From Dicyema japonicum (taxonomy: Eukaryota > Dicyemida > Rhombozoa > Dicyemidae): 64,000 nt of DNA. The DNA lies in assembly GCA_011109175.1 (NCBI GenBank), contig RDEW01000077.1, positions 13,957 to 77,956 of the forward strand, given 5' to 3'. This document shows positions 22,405-32,560 of this stretch, one piece after another. Position 1 is the first letter of the stretch. Every line of letters begins with the position of its first letter. The notes under the pieces are model-generated. The model ran no database searches. It was not told the origin of the DNA and saw only the letters and a program-made list of their open reading frames with translations. Both the position numbers and the translations under genes were made by a program.

Positions 22405-22431
22405 CGGCCCTGGGTTTTGCTCCACGTCGCC
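22405..22431 (-). other. 2A-like (StopGo) peptide, GDVEQNPGP
   Basis: The minus strand encodes LLLAGDVEQNPGP directly followed by QLTILQLNINGIRGK, the start of the APE domain. D-V-E-x-N-P-G-P is the full consensus of 2A peptides, at which the ribosome skips the last Gly-Pro bond and continues. 2A sequences near the N-terminus are known in trypanosome L1Tc/ingi and in CR1/L2-type elements of sea urchins and other animals. Here skipping would release the endonuclease-RT protein starting at Pro. The leader before it is about 45 codons and hydrophobic (LYVLYLQ, CCLSLLW). An ATG in this frame is not obvious: the frame opens further upstream, so the true start is unknown. Confidence 0.9.
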
Positions 22432-22556
22432 GGCAAGTAGCAAGGTTAGGTCTTTTATCCAGAGGAGGCTGAGGCAGCAGGGTTGTGTCGTCTGGAGATA
22501 AAGCACATAAAGCACTCGGCGCCACCATAAAAGGTGGACCACATGACGCCACGTTG

Positions 22557-22845
22557 CATTAACATTTTGTTTAGGTCATCCAGTATAAACGATTTAACAA
22601 ATTTATTTTAAATTCAAATAATTTATTTTTATTTTAAATTTCAATAAATTTTTGTTACTTATAATTACCGAAAAATACATTAACAATTCTGATCCACATT
22701 TAACAAGTTTTTATTAATAATGCTAACTACCTGTTCCTTTTCCCACATTCCTTCTTGATACTCCAACATGAGAGATCCACGTCTAAATACCTACAATAAT
22801 TGACCGACTTTATTCGAGCCGGATTTACAATTAAACCGAGACATT
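22557..22845. other. AT-rich spacer
   Basis: No coding sequence recognised between the divergent LINEs. Confidence 0.6.
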
Positions 22846-22847
22846 TT

Positions 22848-23345
22848 AAAACAGTACTCTGCTCAATTGACATACACAAAGCCTTTTACTCAGTTTCGAG
22901 GAAGATTTTATCGAGAAAAATATTTCAATCGATATCCCAGGGAAACTAAAGCTTTGGATCCAACTCCCTAAGTGGACAAAGGGGACGTGTTTGCCACGAA
23001 GGTCTGAAATCAATCTCACGTCTCCTCCCCAACGGAGTCCCACAGAAATCTTCTTTCTTCCCTGTTCTGTTTAACCTCTTTCTGTCCGATCTCCCGACTC
23101 TTGAATCTGATTATGATGTTCTACTTCCACATGCGGATGATATTGTGTTGCTTCTCGAGAAGGACATCCAGAAGGCCACAGAAAGAATACAAATTAACCT
23201 GGACAGGCTTAATGCCTGGATAATAAAAAACCGGCTCGTGGTGAATGCATAGAAGTCGTCTACGTCTCTTTTTACCTCTGACAAAAGATTGGGAAGGGAA
23301 ACAGTCAACTTGAAGTTAAACAAGGTCGGCATTTCTTACAAAATA
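22848..23345 (+). mobile_element. CR1/Jockey-like LINE RT, first half
   Basis: Plus-strand frames read TVLCSIDIHKAFYSVSRKIL (palm A), LSGQRGRVCHEGLKSISR, NGVPQKSSFFPVLFNLFLSD (the QG of GVPQG is changed to QK), HADDIVLLLEKD (YADD-type box) and RLNAWIIKNRLVVNA. The sequence is close to the RT of the 2A LINE and to that at 38,390-40,000. It stops at 23,361 where a pogo/Tigger element starts, and resumes at about 24,195. Confidence 0.85.
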
Positions 23346-23362
23346 TAAGGCATTCCTGAATA

Positions 23363-24190
23363 CAGTAAAGTCTCTTAAATTGGCTCAAAATTCTCCCTGA
23401 ACTATTTTGGGCCAATTTGGGAATCTAAAAAAATTTATTTGAAAAAAAATTAAAGTAAAATATTATTTTTATCAAAATAATCAGTTCATAAACCCTGGAC
23501 GTAATCAGTTTATAATAAAGCCCTGTCTCCTCCATATTAAAATTCGCCTTCTTTATAAAATTTGGAAATTTCTTAAAAGTGATCTCAAATCCTTCTAGGT
23601 CAGGTTGTCTGTCAGTTATCATTTCCCCATTCGAAAACCATGTCTTTTTTGAATTTTGTAGGAAATCCTTTATTATTCTTGAAATCACTAATTAATAACT
23701 TTTCAGCAATATTTTGTGCTTTATTTGATATTAGTGCCTCATTTAAAAAAGCACCTAACATAAACAAATTAAAAATACCCTTAGATTCCATCAAATCTAT
23801 CCATTCAACAAGCTTAGTATCAAGTTCAAGAAATTTTAACGATTTGCATGTCATTGTTGAAGGAATATAATTTTTAGATGTTTTTAACATGGACTTTCGG
23901 AAATTATTCACGGATTTTTTTGAAATTCGAGTATTAAATAAATCAGAAAACCTGTGAGCGACTTTTTTGGCACGATTTAGTATTATTCTCGTCTTTATAT
24001 CTCAAAATTTCGAGTTTTTGGAAACAATTAAGCCTTGACGAGAAGCTTTCGAACACATGGTAAAATTTCAATAAAATAATTTAAAAAGATTAATAAAAAT
24101 AAATTTTATTTTTTAAATTAATTATTTATCGATGTGGTTATTGAAGTTGAGGGACAGTGGCTACACCGATATTGTAAGTATTTCTATAAA
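23363..24190 (-). mobile_element. pogo/Tigger-like DNA transposon fragment
   Basis: Starts TA-CAGTAAAGTCTCTTAAATTGG, a typical Tigger/pogo end with TA target. The minus strand encodes LDTKLVEWIDLMESKGI, FLNEALISNKAQNIAEKL and FPTKFKKD (CENP-B/Tc5-type helix-turn-helix DNA-binding domain, 23,612-23,911). After a shift comes FIKKANFNMEETGLYYKL (first catalytic block of the DDE domain, normally NMDETGL; here the Asp is Glu). The remainder of the DDE domain is absent, and I could not find the second inverted end, so the right border is approximate. Confidence 0.75.
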
Positions 24191-24194
24191 TTCT

Positions 24195-24800
24195 TTTACA
24201 GAACAATAAATCCTTATTAGTTGAGATGGTGACATTCCTCTATTCATTGTATATCTTTATTGCCTCTTCCCATTCACTCATCAAGTGGACCTTTAACCGC
24301 GAGGATCCAAAAGAAAATTGGAATTTTCAAGGCTTCTACGCACTCCCCAATATCTTCCAGTCCATCGTTAGACTTCTATACAAAAAATTTGTTCTTCCTA
24401 TTATCGAGTACGCCTGTGTTGCATGGATTGCCCCGCTATCAAAATCGGCACAGAGCAAGCTGGAAGTGTTACATAACTGATGTCTCAGGATATTATTGAG
24501 ATCTTCGAAAAAGACGTCCACTTCGTTACTACGGAGAACACTAAACCTCCCCCAATCATGGAACGTCACCGGGACTTCCTCAAGATGGCTAAGTCCTCTG
24601 ACCATCCTTTCGAGCCGGACAACAAACTATATATGGACGCCTGACCGAGAAGAAACCTTCCCCGCTGTGGAGATTAATCCAGGACTCCAAAACTAATTGC
24701 ACGAAAAGGACTGGTATGGACATCGGGATCACTTAATTAGACGATAACTTTTATCCCCTTTCCCGTGATCCGTGATTTCGAGGTTAATAAATTAAATTTA
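24195..24800 (+). mobile_element. CR1/Jockey-like LINE RT, second half, and 3' hairpin
   Basis: Continues 22,848-23,345 after the pogo insertion: EMVTFLYSLYIFIASSHSLI (compare VTFDTYMCFSAHIE at 20,390), ARIQKKIGIFKA, and VLPIIEYACVAWIAPLSKSA. It ends with the LINE hairpin GGATCAC (24,726-24,732) and GTGATCC (24,765-24,771), followed by GAGGTTAATAAATTAAA. Together the two halves give one LINE copy, 5'-truncated at palm A. Confidence 0.8.
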
Positions 24801-24839
24801 TTGCCTTGTCAAAGATCTACACTTTTAACACGACTCATT

Positions 24840-25460
24840 TAACGTCACGGGTTTAACGAGGACGTAAAGAAACACCGCTTAAGCCAGGATCTTCTTAAAT
24901 ATGGTCTATCCGTATGTTGCTTGCGAGAAACCAAAATCAGACAGTAATGTGAGTGAATACAACTTAATGTTTCCTGAATCCGATTCTTATCACTATTGTT
25001 TGGTTTTGTAATGCATGCGATCGAATCTTAATGATATATCCACAGGATGGATTTAACGAAAACTCTTATGTCTCAACTATTAATATAAACATTTTACTTT
25101 CTAGAAACATAGAAAACGTGGAAGAACTCTATTCTGCCATCTACCATGTTGAGTCGGTTGTCGTCACCCGTATTTTGTATATTGTTGGAGATTACATAAC
25201 GACAATCGCAGATTTGTAATGAATCATAGCTTATAGATGAGACAGAAAATTACTGTCAGCTAGGATAGGCTAAAAAGGAATTGAGGACATCTTTTACATC
25301 ATCTAATTTATATACGTACATCACCAACGAACGAGGTTTACAGAATATCCCTAGGGAAGATTCCGATTGGTCTATTGGAGAAGGTGGCCGGCGTATCTTA
25401 AACCATTTAGAACTGAGAGATCAGCCTTCAAGCAGGATTAGCCACGTTCGTCATTAACTA
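24840..25460 (+). mobile_element. RTE-like endonuclease, eroded
   Basis: Shifted frames show CLRETKI (catalytic Glu block), MIYPQDGFNENSYVSTININ (compare NSYISIINVYA at 1,000), ENVEELYSAIY and YIVGDYI (GDxN region). No SDH block is left. It begins right after the preceding LINE tail. Confidence 0.6.
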
Positions 25461-25960
25461 ACGAAATGTTAAACAAATGGTTATAAACTTCCAGTAGGAG
25501 CCCGGATACACCACATTCAACGACATTACCAAACGTAGTCTAAAGTCAGCTGGGCTTCTGTCTATCATCGAGCCCCTATGACATGAATGCGTGGATTGGA
25601 GGAGACCCAATAAAGTGACAATTTTTCATTCTCATGTGAAGATTTTTCATACAAAATTTTACGTGTGTTTTATTATTCACTCCTTTAAGTTTTACATTGA
25701 CATCTCATTCTTTCTCTCTTAATGCTGACTGCCGACTCTGAAACTAACTAATTACTCAGTCCTCAAAGATGGTTTCGGCTTTGTCCCAACCCTTTAAGAA
25801 ATTTTGAATCGGTTGGAAAAATTAGTAAGAGTCATTGATGGAATTAGGAATGAAATTGCGACACGACTCAGAGGCCCTGCGAACGGAGATGGTTTTTATT
25901 GCCATCGTCCGCGGCAATGTCCTTTTTCCTTGTTGGTGTAGGAACCTGATTTGTTCAAAT
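25461..25960. other. No recognised gene
   Basis: Eroded DNA without motifs or recognised repeats. Confidence 0.5.
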
Positions 25961-25964
25961 TAAA

Positions 25965-26240
25965 TTAAAAAAGCACTCCCGAGAAAATATAAAATGAATT
26001 AAGTTTCCTTTGTGCTGTATTCCGAATAATCCTCTCCGTCAGCCTCGACCATGATCTTCTGTTGTGTTCTAGTTTTCTCAGGTCGTTCGCCGAAGTCAGT
26101 CTCATACCAACCGCTAATAGGTCTTCATTCAAGATAGTCGGAAGTGTCGTTCTTGGTCTTCCACGGAATCCAGCTCCTGTGTGTGCGAAGCTGTTGTCCA
26201 TTGCGACATTTGAGGGTTCTTGGTTATTTAGAAAATATGC
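25965..26240 (-). mobile_element. RTE-like LINE 3' end
   Basis: Minus frame 25,965-26,201 reads RGRPRTTLPTILNEDLLAVG, MRLTSANDLRKLEHNRRSW, and SRLTERIIRNTAQRKL, the extreme C-terminus of an RTE protein. The 3' end is CTCGGGAGTGCTTTTTTAATT, the same signature as at 6,345. It is 5'-truncated to about 275 bp. Confidence 0.85.
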
Positions 26241-26507
26241 TCCGTCTTAACTCGAAAATATCATCTGACTGTTGATAAGTTAGTTAGTTAAGTAACCCCA
26301 GTCTCACTAACTTGTAGGAGGCCAGCAGCTATTAAATTGGACGAGATGTTGGTCGCTCTCATAGATCGGTCAGTCTTGGCATTGTAGAGGAACGTTATGC
26401 CAATTCATGACATTCAAATAGGTGATTTGTTGTCAACACGTGGAGGTTGCAAAAAGGATAGAGTATATCGTATATTGGTAGATATGACTTGTTGATTATT
26501 ATTAACC

Positions 26508-26790
26508 CAAAAACACCAATAGTTAATCTCTTGAAATTAATTAGGTGATCCCGACAATCCTGATGAGCTTTCTCAGCTTCTCCCGATGTTGGACTTTTGA
26601 CCCAACACAGTCACGGTACGGGCGGGGGACAGTGTTCGTAAGAATACCAACTGGGGTGATGTGCTTCTGGAAACTGATTGACACAGGACGGTATGTCGAC
26701 GACAGGTTTTGCTGGAGGGTTAAGGTTAAGAAACTCTTGCCGTTTTGCTTAATGAGGTGGTCAAATGGACTGGGTGGTTTTAATTAAATA
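26508..26790 (-). mobile_element. 3' end of a 2A-LINE family member
   Basis: Aligns base by base with 19,880-20,140, the 3' UTR of the 2A LINE, with about 10% differences. It contains the same GGGATCACCTAATTAATTTC start of the 3' hairpin and ends GGGTTAATAAT. It begins abruptly at 26,790, as expected for a 5'-truncated insertion. Confidence 0.85.
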
Positions 26791-26794
26791 AATT

Positions 26795-27060
26795 CGGTAA
26801 TTTATGATAATTTAAATTATTAAAATTATGAAAATATTAAATAATTTTAATATTCACGTAATAATTAAATAATCACAAATATATAAACTTTTTTTGGTTG
26901 AGGTGGTTTGTCTTCAAATAGACATTCTAATTATGAGATTACTCATTAAATAAATATAACTTGAATATGATCAAATAGTGGGAGATTATAAAAATCACTT
27001 AAATATAAATAAGATATTTTAACACTTGAATAAATAAGTATAATTAATTTAATTTGGGCG
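26795..27060. other. AT-rich spacer
   Basis: No coding sequence or recognised repeat. Confidence 0.6.
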
Positions 27061-27064
27061 ATGT

Positions 27065-27640
27065 TTCATTTGTCATTAACTATCGAGATACGCTCTCGAA
27101 GCCATCCAATCTTGCATTGGTCTTTGGTTACCTTTTGCATTGCTGAGCCGATTAAACGGACGAAGTTGACCGCGATGTCAAGGATTCCTGATGTCTCAAT
27201 ATCAAAAGGGAAAAACAATTGGTCCTCCGAATTACTTTGATACTTTCTTTTCTTTTAATCATCGGCATACTTAGAATCAGCAAAACGGAAGGTCGTCATC
27301 CCATCCGAATGCTTGTCATCGTTCCATGAGAGACCAGTAGACTCCAAAATGCAATAGTGGCTATCAAGCAAGTTCGTTTTTCAACGTCATGTTATGTCGG
27401 AGGAAGGGATAAATTCAACATTCAAAGCGAAATTTTCATACAACATTCATTTTAAGGGAGTATGGCAGCTATTTTCACTGTCTCATCATCGAGTAAGTTG
27501 ACAATTACAGCATACGGACAAATAGATGTTTTGAGGGATGCAAGTCTATTTGTATCCTCAGTGCTCTCAAGGGACTTTTTTCTTTTTTAAAAACACATCT
27601 TAAATGGGATTTCTGATTAGTCTAGTCATCGGACGGATCA
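27065..27640 (-). mobile_element. Zinc-knuckle/PD-(D/E)XK-like LINE C-terminus
   Basis: Minus-strand frames give LDDETVKIAAIL, a degraded stretch, then LESTGLSWNDDKHSDGMTTF (position of the GL-R-DGKRPDG motif), FPFDIETSGILDIAV, MQKVTKDQCKIGWLRERIS and IVNDK. The order matches the copies at 37,325-37,880. The presumptive endonuclease residues (PDG, then WDATC-DT) are mostly lost. Confidence 0.65.
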
Positions 27641-27883
27641 AAGAGATAAGTCCTTCTATATTTTTGTAGTTTCTGATAGTACGTATCCATCACAAGAGAG
27701 ACCCATCTAACAGGAAGAGCTGTCTGAAACCATTCCATAATCATCTAAATGTATATTTAAAAACACTTCAACGGTTACATAATTTTACCGTCACGGAGAG
27801 ATAGAATATCTTCTCATAGCAGAAAGAACTAAGAAGTTGAATGAGATTTCAGAAAGCAGTGCACCGATGTAAGCATCTTCGAG

Positions 27884-28650
27884 TTAGAAAAAGAATCCAC
27901 ATAAGTACAGTTTATCTAGCGATTTTCCATTTCCGTGATCTAATTCCACGGGCTCCAGCACTGCTGGGATGCCTGCAACTTCAAGAGAACGCATGACAAT
28001 GTTGTTCATAGCAGCGTGGCAGGGTGCTATGCCCGCACTTCTATGCAAGGAAGCGGATGTAACCATATGCCATCGACGATTCCTCCACAACACCATCAAC
28101 TCCCAGGCGCTGTGCGATCCCAATCGGAATACAGTTTTTGTCCAAAAGGGTCCCAGAGAGGAACACGGGAGTGCATCCGCCATGCTCCGCTCCCATGGTT
28201 GGAAGCGAACACAGGCATCCAAAACGATGCTGGTTGGCCGCAGACTTTTGCGTTGTAGATATTCTCGGAGTAGATCTCATCCCAGTCGCGTTACCTAGAA
28301 ACTTCGTTCGGCGTGTCCAAACCAGTTTCATACCATTCGTGAAAAGCTATGTTCCAAGAAAGTCCGGTTAGAAAACGTAAGATATTTTGTACCAAAAGAC
28401 ATCCACTTGAGAGCGATGACAGATATGCTGGAAAAACGATCTCCAGCGTTGATCTGAGACCCGTGCCTCTGAGACGAGTAGGAAGCTTGCATTGATTCCA
28501 ATTTGGCGCGTCAAAATAAATGCTTAGAAGCGATTCAGCTGATTTTCTCAATTTCCTATCCAGTGAAAGGAGGATGCCCCGATGTTTGAAGCAGGGGGAG
28601 CAACGGAAAGCATATAGGAGTTTGGGTAAGCTGATGCTATTCTTCAAAAG
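27884..28650 (-). mobile_element. LINE post-RT region: thumb, zinc-knuckle and endonuclease-like start
   Basis: Minus frame 28,291-28,647 reads ISLPKLLYAFRCSPCFKH, LDRKLRKSAESLLSIY, NWNQCKLPTRLRGTGLRSTL and PAYLSSL. This pattern (LP-L-Y-LR-SPC, then W-Q-LP-R-GGLG-RS) follows the palm in one class of animal LINEs. Downstream frames give LGPF, LDKNCIPIGIAQRLGV and, at 27,884-28,222, HAAMNNIVMRSLEVAGIPAV then LEPVELDHGNGKSLDKL. Together these are the middle of the protein whose end is at 27,065. Confidence 0.7.
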
Positions 28651-28984
28651 GAAGAACGCTGTGTACGCATTGAGTAAAAAGAGTGTTTTTAAATTATTTA
28701 AAATTTTTTATTTGAAAAATAAATGCAAGAATTGCAATTTTAAATTTAAAAAAATATAACTAAAATTAATTATTATTCACTACTTTGTTATTTATCGAAC
28801 ATAAAAAAACTTTTGTGAAATTTTTTTGGAATCTCTTAAGCAAATATTGTTTCTTATTAAAAATCTTATAAAATTGACTAACTAACCCAAAACAGAATCA
28901 AGATATAATCGTGGATGTTTCACATATTTTAAAAATAAAAACTATTATTAAATAATTTATAATAAATTTTTCGTAACCTTAAAA

Positions 28985-29037
28985 CTGGCTCCGCGGAACC
29001 CTGGGGTTCCCGAGAACATAGGTTGGGAACCACTGCT
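28985..29037 (+). mobile_element. hAT right end (terminal inverted repeat)
   Basis: Ends with GGTTGGGAACCACTG, the complement of the CAGTGGTTCCCAA start seen at 8,231. The preceding GGAACCCTGGGGTTCCC is a palindrome common near hAT ends. The AT-rich DNA upstream (28,660-28,985) has no coding sequence, so this is probably a non-autonomous or internally deleted copy. It directly borders the duplicated region. Confidence 0.65.
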
Positions 29038-29879
29038 CTAGAAGTTCGCTATTTTAAGGAAAAAATCTCATGTAAGGTTTACAACAAATTAAGAAAAAAT
29101 AAAAAATCAGAAAAACCGAAAAAATACAATTAAGAATTCTTCGTTTTAGATTTCTAAGGAATGGACTCTGCTTTGTCTTTAATTTTTTGGTTGTGGATTT
29201 CCAGAATATCCCTTTTATGGGCAGTTTCCTTTTCCATAAACTCAATGAATTTGGAAGAGTCATCAAATATCATATTAGTATTTCTTGGACAAGTCTGGGT
29301 TGAATTCCATCTGGCACACATTGGGAAACTTAGAAATGTCTTCCTTACGAAGAACTAGCATTCTATGATCTCAGAGTTTTTTAAATTTTGGGCCAACGGG
29401 ATCGAACGTGGATCCTACGTATTTCATATCTTTATTTTGTTCGGAACTTCATTAGAATATCTGGTGAGTTTTCGGCAAACCACGTGATAAGATTATTTGC
29501 TAAAAAAATCTGAATCAAACTCTTTGAAATCTCCGCTAATTTTTTAGAATATATCAAAGAGAGCTGAATTAACTTTCCAAATTTTATCTCAATCGATGTG
29601 GAATTGTTATTGCACGTGGAGTTAACTTGATTCCACTAGGATGAACCCAAATGTAAAAAAATCTCTTAGAGAATTGTCGCTATGAGCTCTGCTAGTATTT
29701 TAGTGGAGTGTATTATCCTGATGTCGTAGTTATGTAGGCTTAAAAATTTATTGAAAAAATCTTAAGTATTTGTGGTAGTTGAAGGGGCAAGAGAGTGATA
29801 AGAAGTTTTCAACGAAATCAAAAGTGCGATTGATTCACGACTCAGATGGATTTTTACAGCGCCCGAGAATGGCCATCAT

Positions 29880-30205
29880 CTGCCACAATCCTCATTAAGC
29901 AATGTCATAGGACGTGACAAAGCACATGCAACAAGGAAAACCAAATTTTTGCCATGTCCCGTAGCCAGTCAAAGTCCTCCCCGTCCATGATGCGTCTCTC
30001 TATTTCTTTAAGTTCTTCGTAAAAGACGGTCGGTAGGTTTCTTCGTTCGACCACAGAAACTAAAACAAAGTAGTCCTTCTTGGCTACGTTTGTGGGGGTC
30101 CCCAGGTCCATCCGAACTATATGTCTAAATAACCTCCATCTTGTCTCATATATGTTTTTGTTTCCAAATAAAGCAAATTCAAGTTCATTAATAATGTACC
30201 CTGGC
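29880..30205 (-). mobile_element. RTE-like LINE C-terminal fragment (copy A)
   Basis: Minus frame 29,905-30,111 reads MDLGTPTNVAKKDYF, ERRNLPTVFYEELKEIERR and DFDWLRDMAK, preceded in another frame by TRWRLFRHIVRM. This corresponds to the RW-LFGH-LRM ... RGR-RTTLP ... DL region at the end of RTE proteins. Copy B equivalent: 48,565-48,880. Confidence 0.7.
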
Positions 30206-30290
30206 TAATCATAATAACACCAGAGACCACGGTTACACAAACTAACTAATCACGTGATCCCACCACGTTCTAGCAGGGACCTCAGATTTT
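30205..30290 (-). mobile_element. LINE 3' terminus with hairpin (copy A)
   Basis: On the minus strand GGGATCAC (30,254-30,261) pairs with GTGGTCTC (30,223-30,230), eight pairs counting G-U, then TGGTGTTATTATGATTA. The same terminus appears at 1-70, 46,605-46,690, 48,883-48,962 and 63,525-63,610. No protein part is attached. Confidence 0.65.
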
Positions 30291-30769
30291 TTAAAAAGAC
30301 AATCTAAAATACTTTTCTAAATAAATCATTAAAAACGGGTTTTAATTTACGGAAAACACAATTAAATCAAATTTACTAACTGCTTCTAAACCTTTCTCCT
30401 CTTGGAAGTGGAGTCTTTGACTTGAAATCCATTCGTTTTCACCTCACTCAGGTTACCTTGAACGTCATTGAACTAATCTGCTAATTCCACCAGGTGATTG
30501 TTTGTTGTAACAGAATCTTCCTCGATAATGTGCACCCCATATTTATACTCCACTAACATTGTCTCCAACGTCTTTTTGAGGACAGCGGATTTAATGTATG
30601 TTCTAGTTGGTGCTTCGACTGCAATGGCTCCCAAGTGAGATTTATAAGCCTCCGAACGAAGACACAACAAAGGAAGTAATTGGGATAACATTGTCTGCTC
30701 CAAAATTTTGGAAGACCTTAAAACGAAACAAATCAACATCGTCTGGATTGTTTGGTGTCAGCTTCAAGT

Positions 30770-31190
30770 GGAGGGAGTAAAACATCGCTTGGTGAATTAC
30801 TCTCCCGGTCGTTCTACAAAACGATCTGAAAGCTGTGGAGAAAACATTGGCATCTGGTGACGATCTGGATTTACTAGGGGACCTAGCAAAGAACAGAAGA
30901 GCTTGGAGCAACCTAGCTAATTCTCTTATATTTTTTAGGAAAATCCTAAATTATATTCAAAAAAGTACAATTAGTCAAAAACATCCAGAGAAGCACCTAC
31001 TGGACGGAACTTCCTTCAAATCAGCATGCAAAGTCTGCTGAAAGAGGCCAGGATCACCCGTTTTTGTCTAATCTATGTATGGCGCTTTCTGGTTCAATAA
31101 ATTCGAAGTGAATTCGATAGATGTCGGAGGCTGGGATCACTTAATTTAGCAAATTAATACCTTCTTTCTTGGTGCTCTTGGCGTTTTGAA
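30770..31190 (+). mobile_element. LINE C-terminus and 3' end (copy A)
   Basis: A plus frame reads ITLPVVLQNDLKAVEKTLA, DDLDLLGDLAKNRRAWSNL and ANSLIFFRKIL, like the RTE C-terminus at 25,965. The sequence continues to two possible terminal structures: CCAGGATCACC ... TTTCTGGTTCAATAAATT at 31,047-31,105, and GGGATCACTTAATTT ... GGTGCTCTTGG at 31,135-31,190. The hairpin type is otherwise found on CR1-like LINEs here, so the fragment may be chimeric or the clade assignment may need revision. Copy B: 49,440-49,875. Confidence 0.6.
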
Positions 31191-31199
31191 ATAAAATGT

Positions 31200-31840
31200 T
31201 AAATAAATTTAATCCCACTTGTTGCTAGGATTCAAGAATGAGGAAGACGCTTCAGCTTTCGAAGCTGAGGTCAATACTAAGGTACCTTTTGTGCGGGAGT
31301 ACATAACATGTCACGGTCATTCCTAAGGCTTCGGATTCAATAGTGCTAGTCTTCGGAGTCCCTCAGGACTTAGTAGATGATAATGTAGTAATAATATTTA
31401 TTGAAACAATGCATAATCACGATGTAACGACATAACAATTTGGAATGCAAATAATACGAAAGAGACAACAGAATATATATAGGGACAAATCAAATAGTGA
31501 AAAATAATCCATATTTATAAGTTAAAAAAATATAAAATATATATTAGACATTTTGATAACAGCCTTCAACACTATTTGATAAAAATAATAATATAATGTA
31601 TGATAGAAAATACAACAAAGTAGACAAACAGCCAACCACAAGAAAGTGGCAAACGCATGCCAAATAATATATTAATGTAATTATAGGTTCGCCATATAGC
31701 TAAATTATTTTAATAATAAAAATGTATTAAATTAATTTAAGTTAGTCAAAATTTTATGTGTCTATGTCTTCGTATTCTCAGCATGTCTATTCTACCCCGC
31801 TCGAAAAGTTTTGAATTTAATGCCGTGTGACTCACCTTCA
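31200..31840. other. AT-rich DNA without recognised genes (copy A)
   Basis: No coding motif. The same DNA is in copy B at about 49,880-50,510 with indels. Confidence 0.5.
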
Positions 31841-31844
31841 TGTG

Positions 31845-32110
31845 AGATCGGTCACTTGAAGTTTTGGAAAAGAGTCGCAAACTCCCTATCCCACAACCAG
31901 ATCGGGATCACTTAATTATACGATATCTCTTATTCTCTTTATTTTGATTTGGGGATGAATACACATAATTAAATTCTAACACGCTTACGAGCCGATAAAC
32001 TGTGGAGACGTGTGAGGAGAAAAGTTGCATCGAGATCGCTAGTAGTACGGTTTATGAGGACAGTGCACAGCTGAAGTCCAAGTATTCATATACTTAAGGG
32101 GTAGTTTCCT
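31845..32110 (+). mobile_element. LINE 3' tail fragments (copy A)
   Basis: GATCGGGATCACTTAATTA at about 31,908 starts a LINE 3' hairpin whose second arm is eroded (TTTGATTTGGGG). The block beginning GATAAACTGTGGAGACGTG at 31,995 repeats 10,848-10,985. Copy B: 50,510-50,800. Confidence 0.55.
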
Positions 32111-32269
32111 CTCATAATCGCGATCTCAATGTTCTGGATAAGTCATTGCGCCATTCTAGTTTCACCCTTCCTCTTCCCTATAAACCGTCGGATTAACCTG
32201 ATAAGTCAAGACATCCTCGGGCCTAATAACGCCAGATTTCTAAACAGTGATCGGTTAGAAAAAAGAATC

Positions 32270-32560
32270 AGTCCACGATGCCGTGGTATATCATACTTTT
32301 CAAATTTCAGCAGTGCTCGCTGCAAAACCTACGTGTAAAAACTACGCGGACCTACCAAGGATTTTTCTTTTGTTCCACTCGCCGTTGAGACGTCTGGTTC
32401 CAATGCGTCGTCTAGGGAATCGGATTTCTACGCGATCAGGAGACCCTCGTGGGCGCTGCTGGTTCTTTGAGCGAATCCTGCTCGCCATTTTGAGAGGGAA
32501 TAGCCACGCAGTTAGGTCAGCCACTATATGACCATTTACTCTCTTTTCTTTCCTAAATAA
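32270..32560 (+). mobile_element. Zinc-knuckle/PD-(D/E)XK-like LINE extreme C-terminus (copy A)
   Basis: One plus frame gives FVPLAVETSGSNASSRESDF and the next CWFFERILLAILRGNSHAV, matching the end pattern at 6,361-6,573 and 37,325-37,500 but on the opposite strand. Short AT-rich sequence follows the stop. Copy B: 50,960-51,215, where the RGN part is changed. Confidence 0.7.

Larger units (their letters stand above)
19860..22556 (-). mobile_element. Near full-length CR1/Jockey-like LINE with 2A peptide
   Basis: Read on the minus strand from 22,556 to 19,860: a short leader, a 2A-like peptide (22,405-22,431), an APE endonuclease (about 22,400-21,700), a linker, a reverse transcriptase (about 21,110-20,400), a C-terminal region with EPTISYACEAWG, and a 3' UTR. 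The 3' end (GGGATCACTTAATTAATTTC ... GGTGTTTTTGGGTTAA) repeats at 26,508-26,790. The element is dead: many frameshifts, a stop in the GDxN block, YADD changed to YAYD, and the GVPQGS block deleted. The 5' end at about 22,556 shares a GTGGCGTCATGTG block with SINE-A. No separate upstream ORF1 was found; the DNA upstream is AT-rich. Confidence 0.85.
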
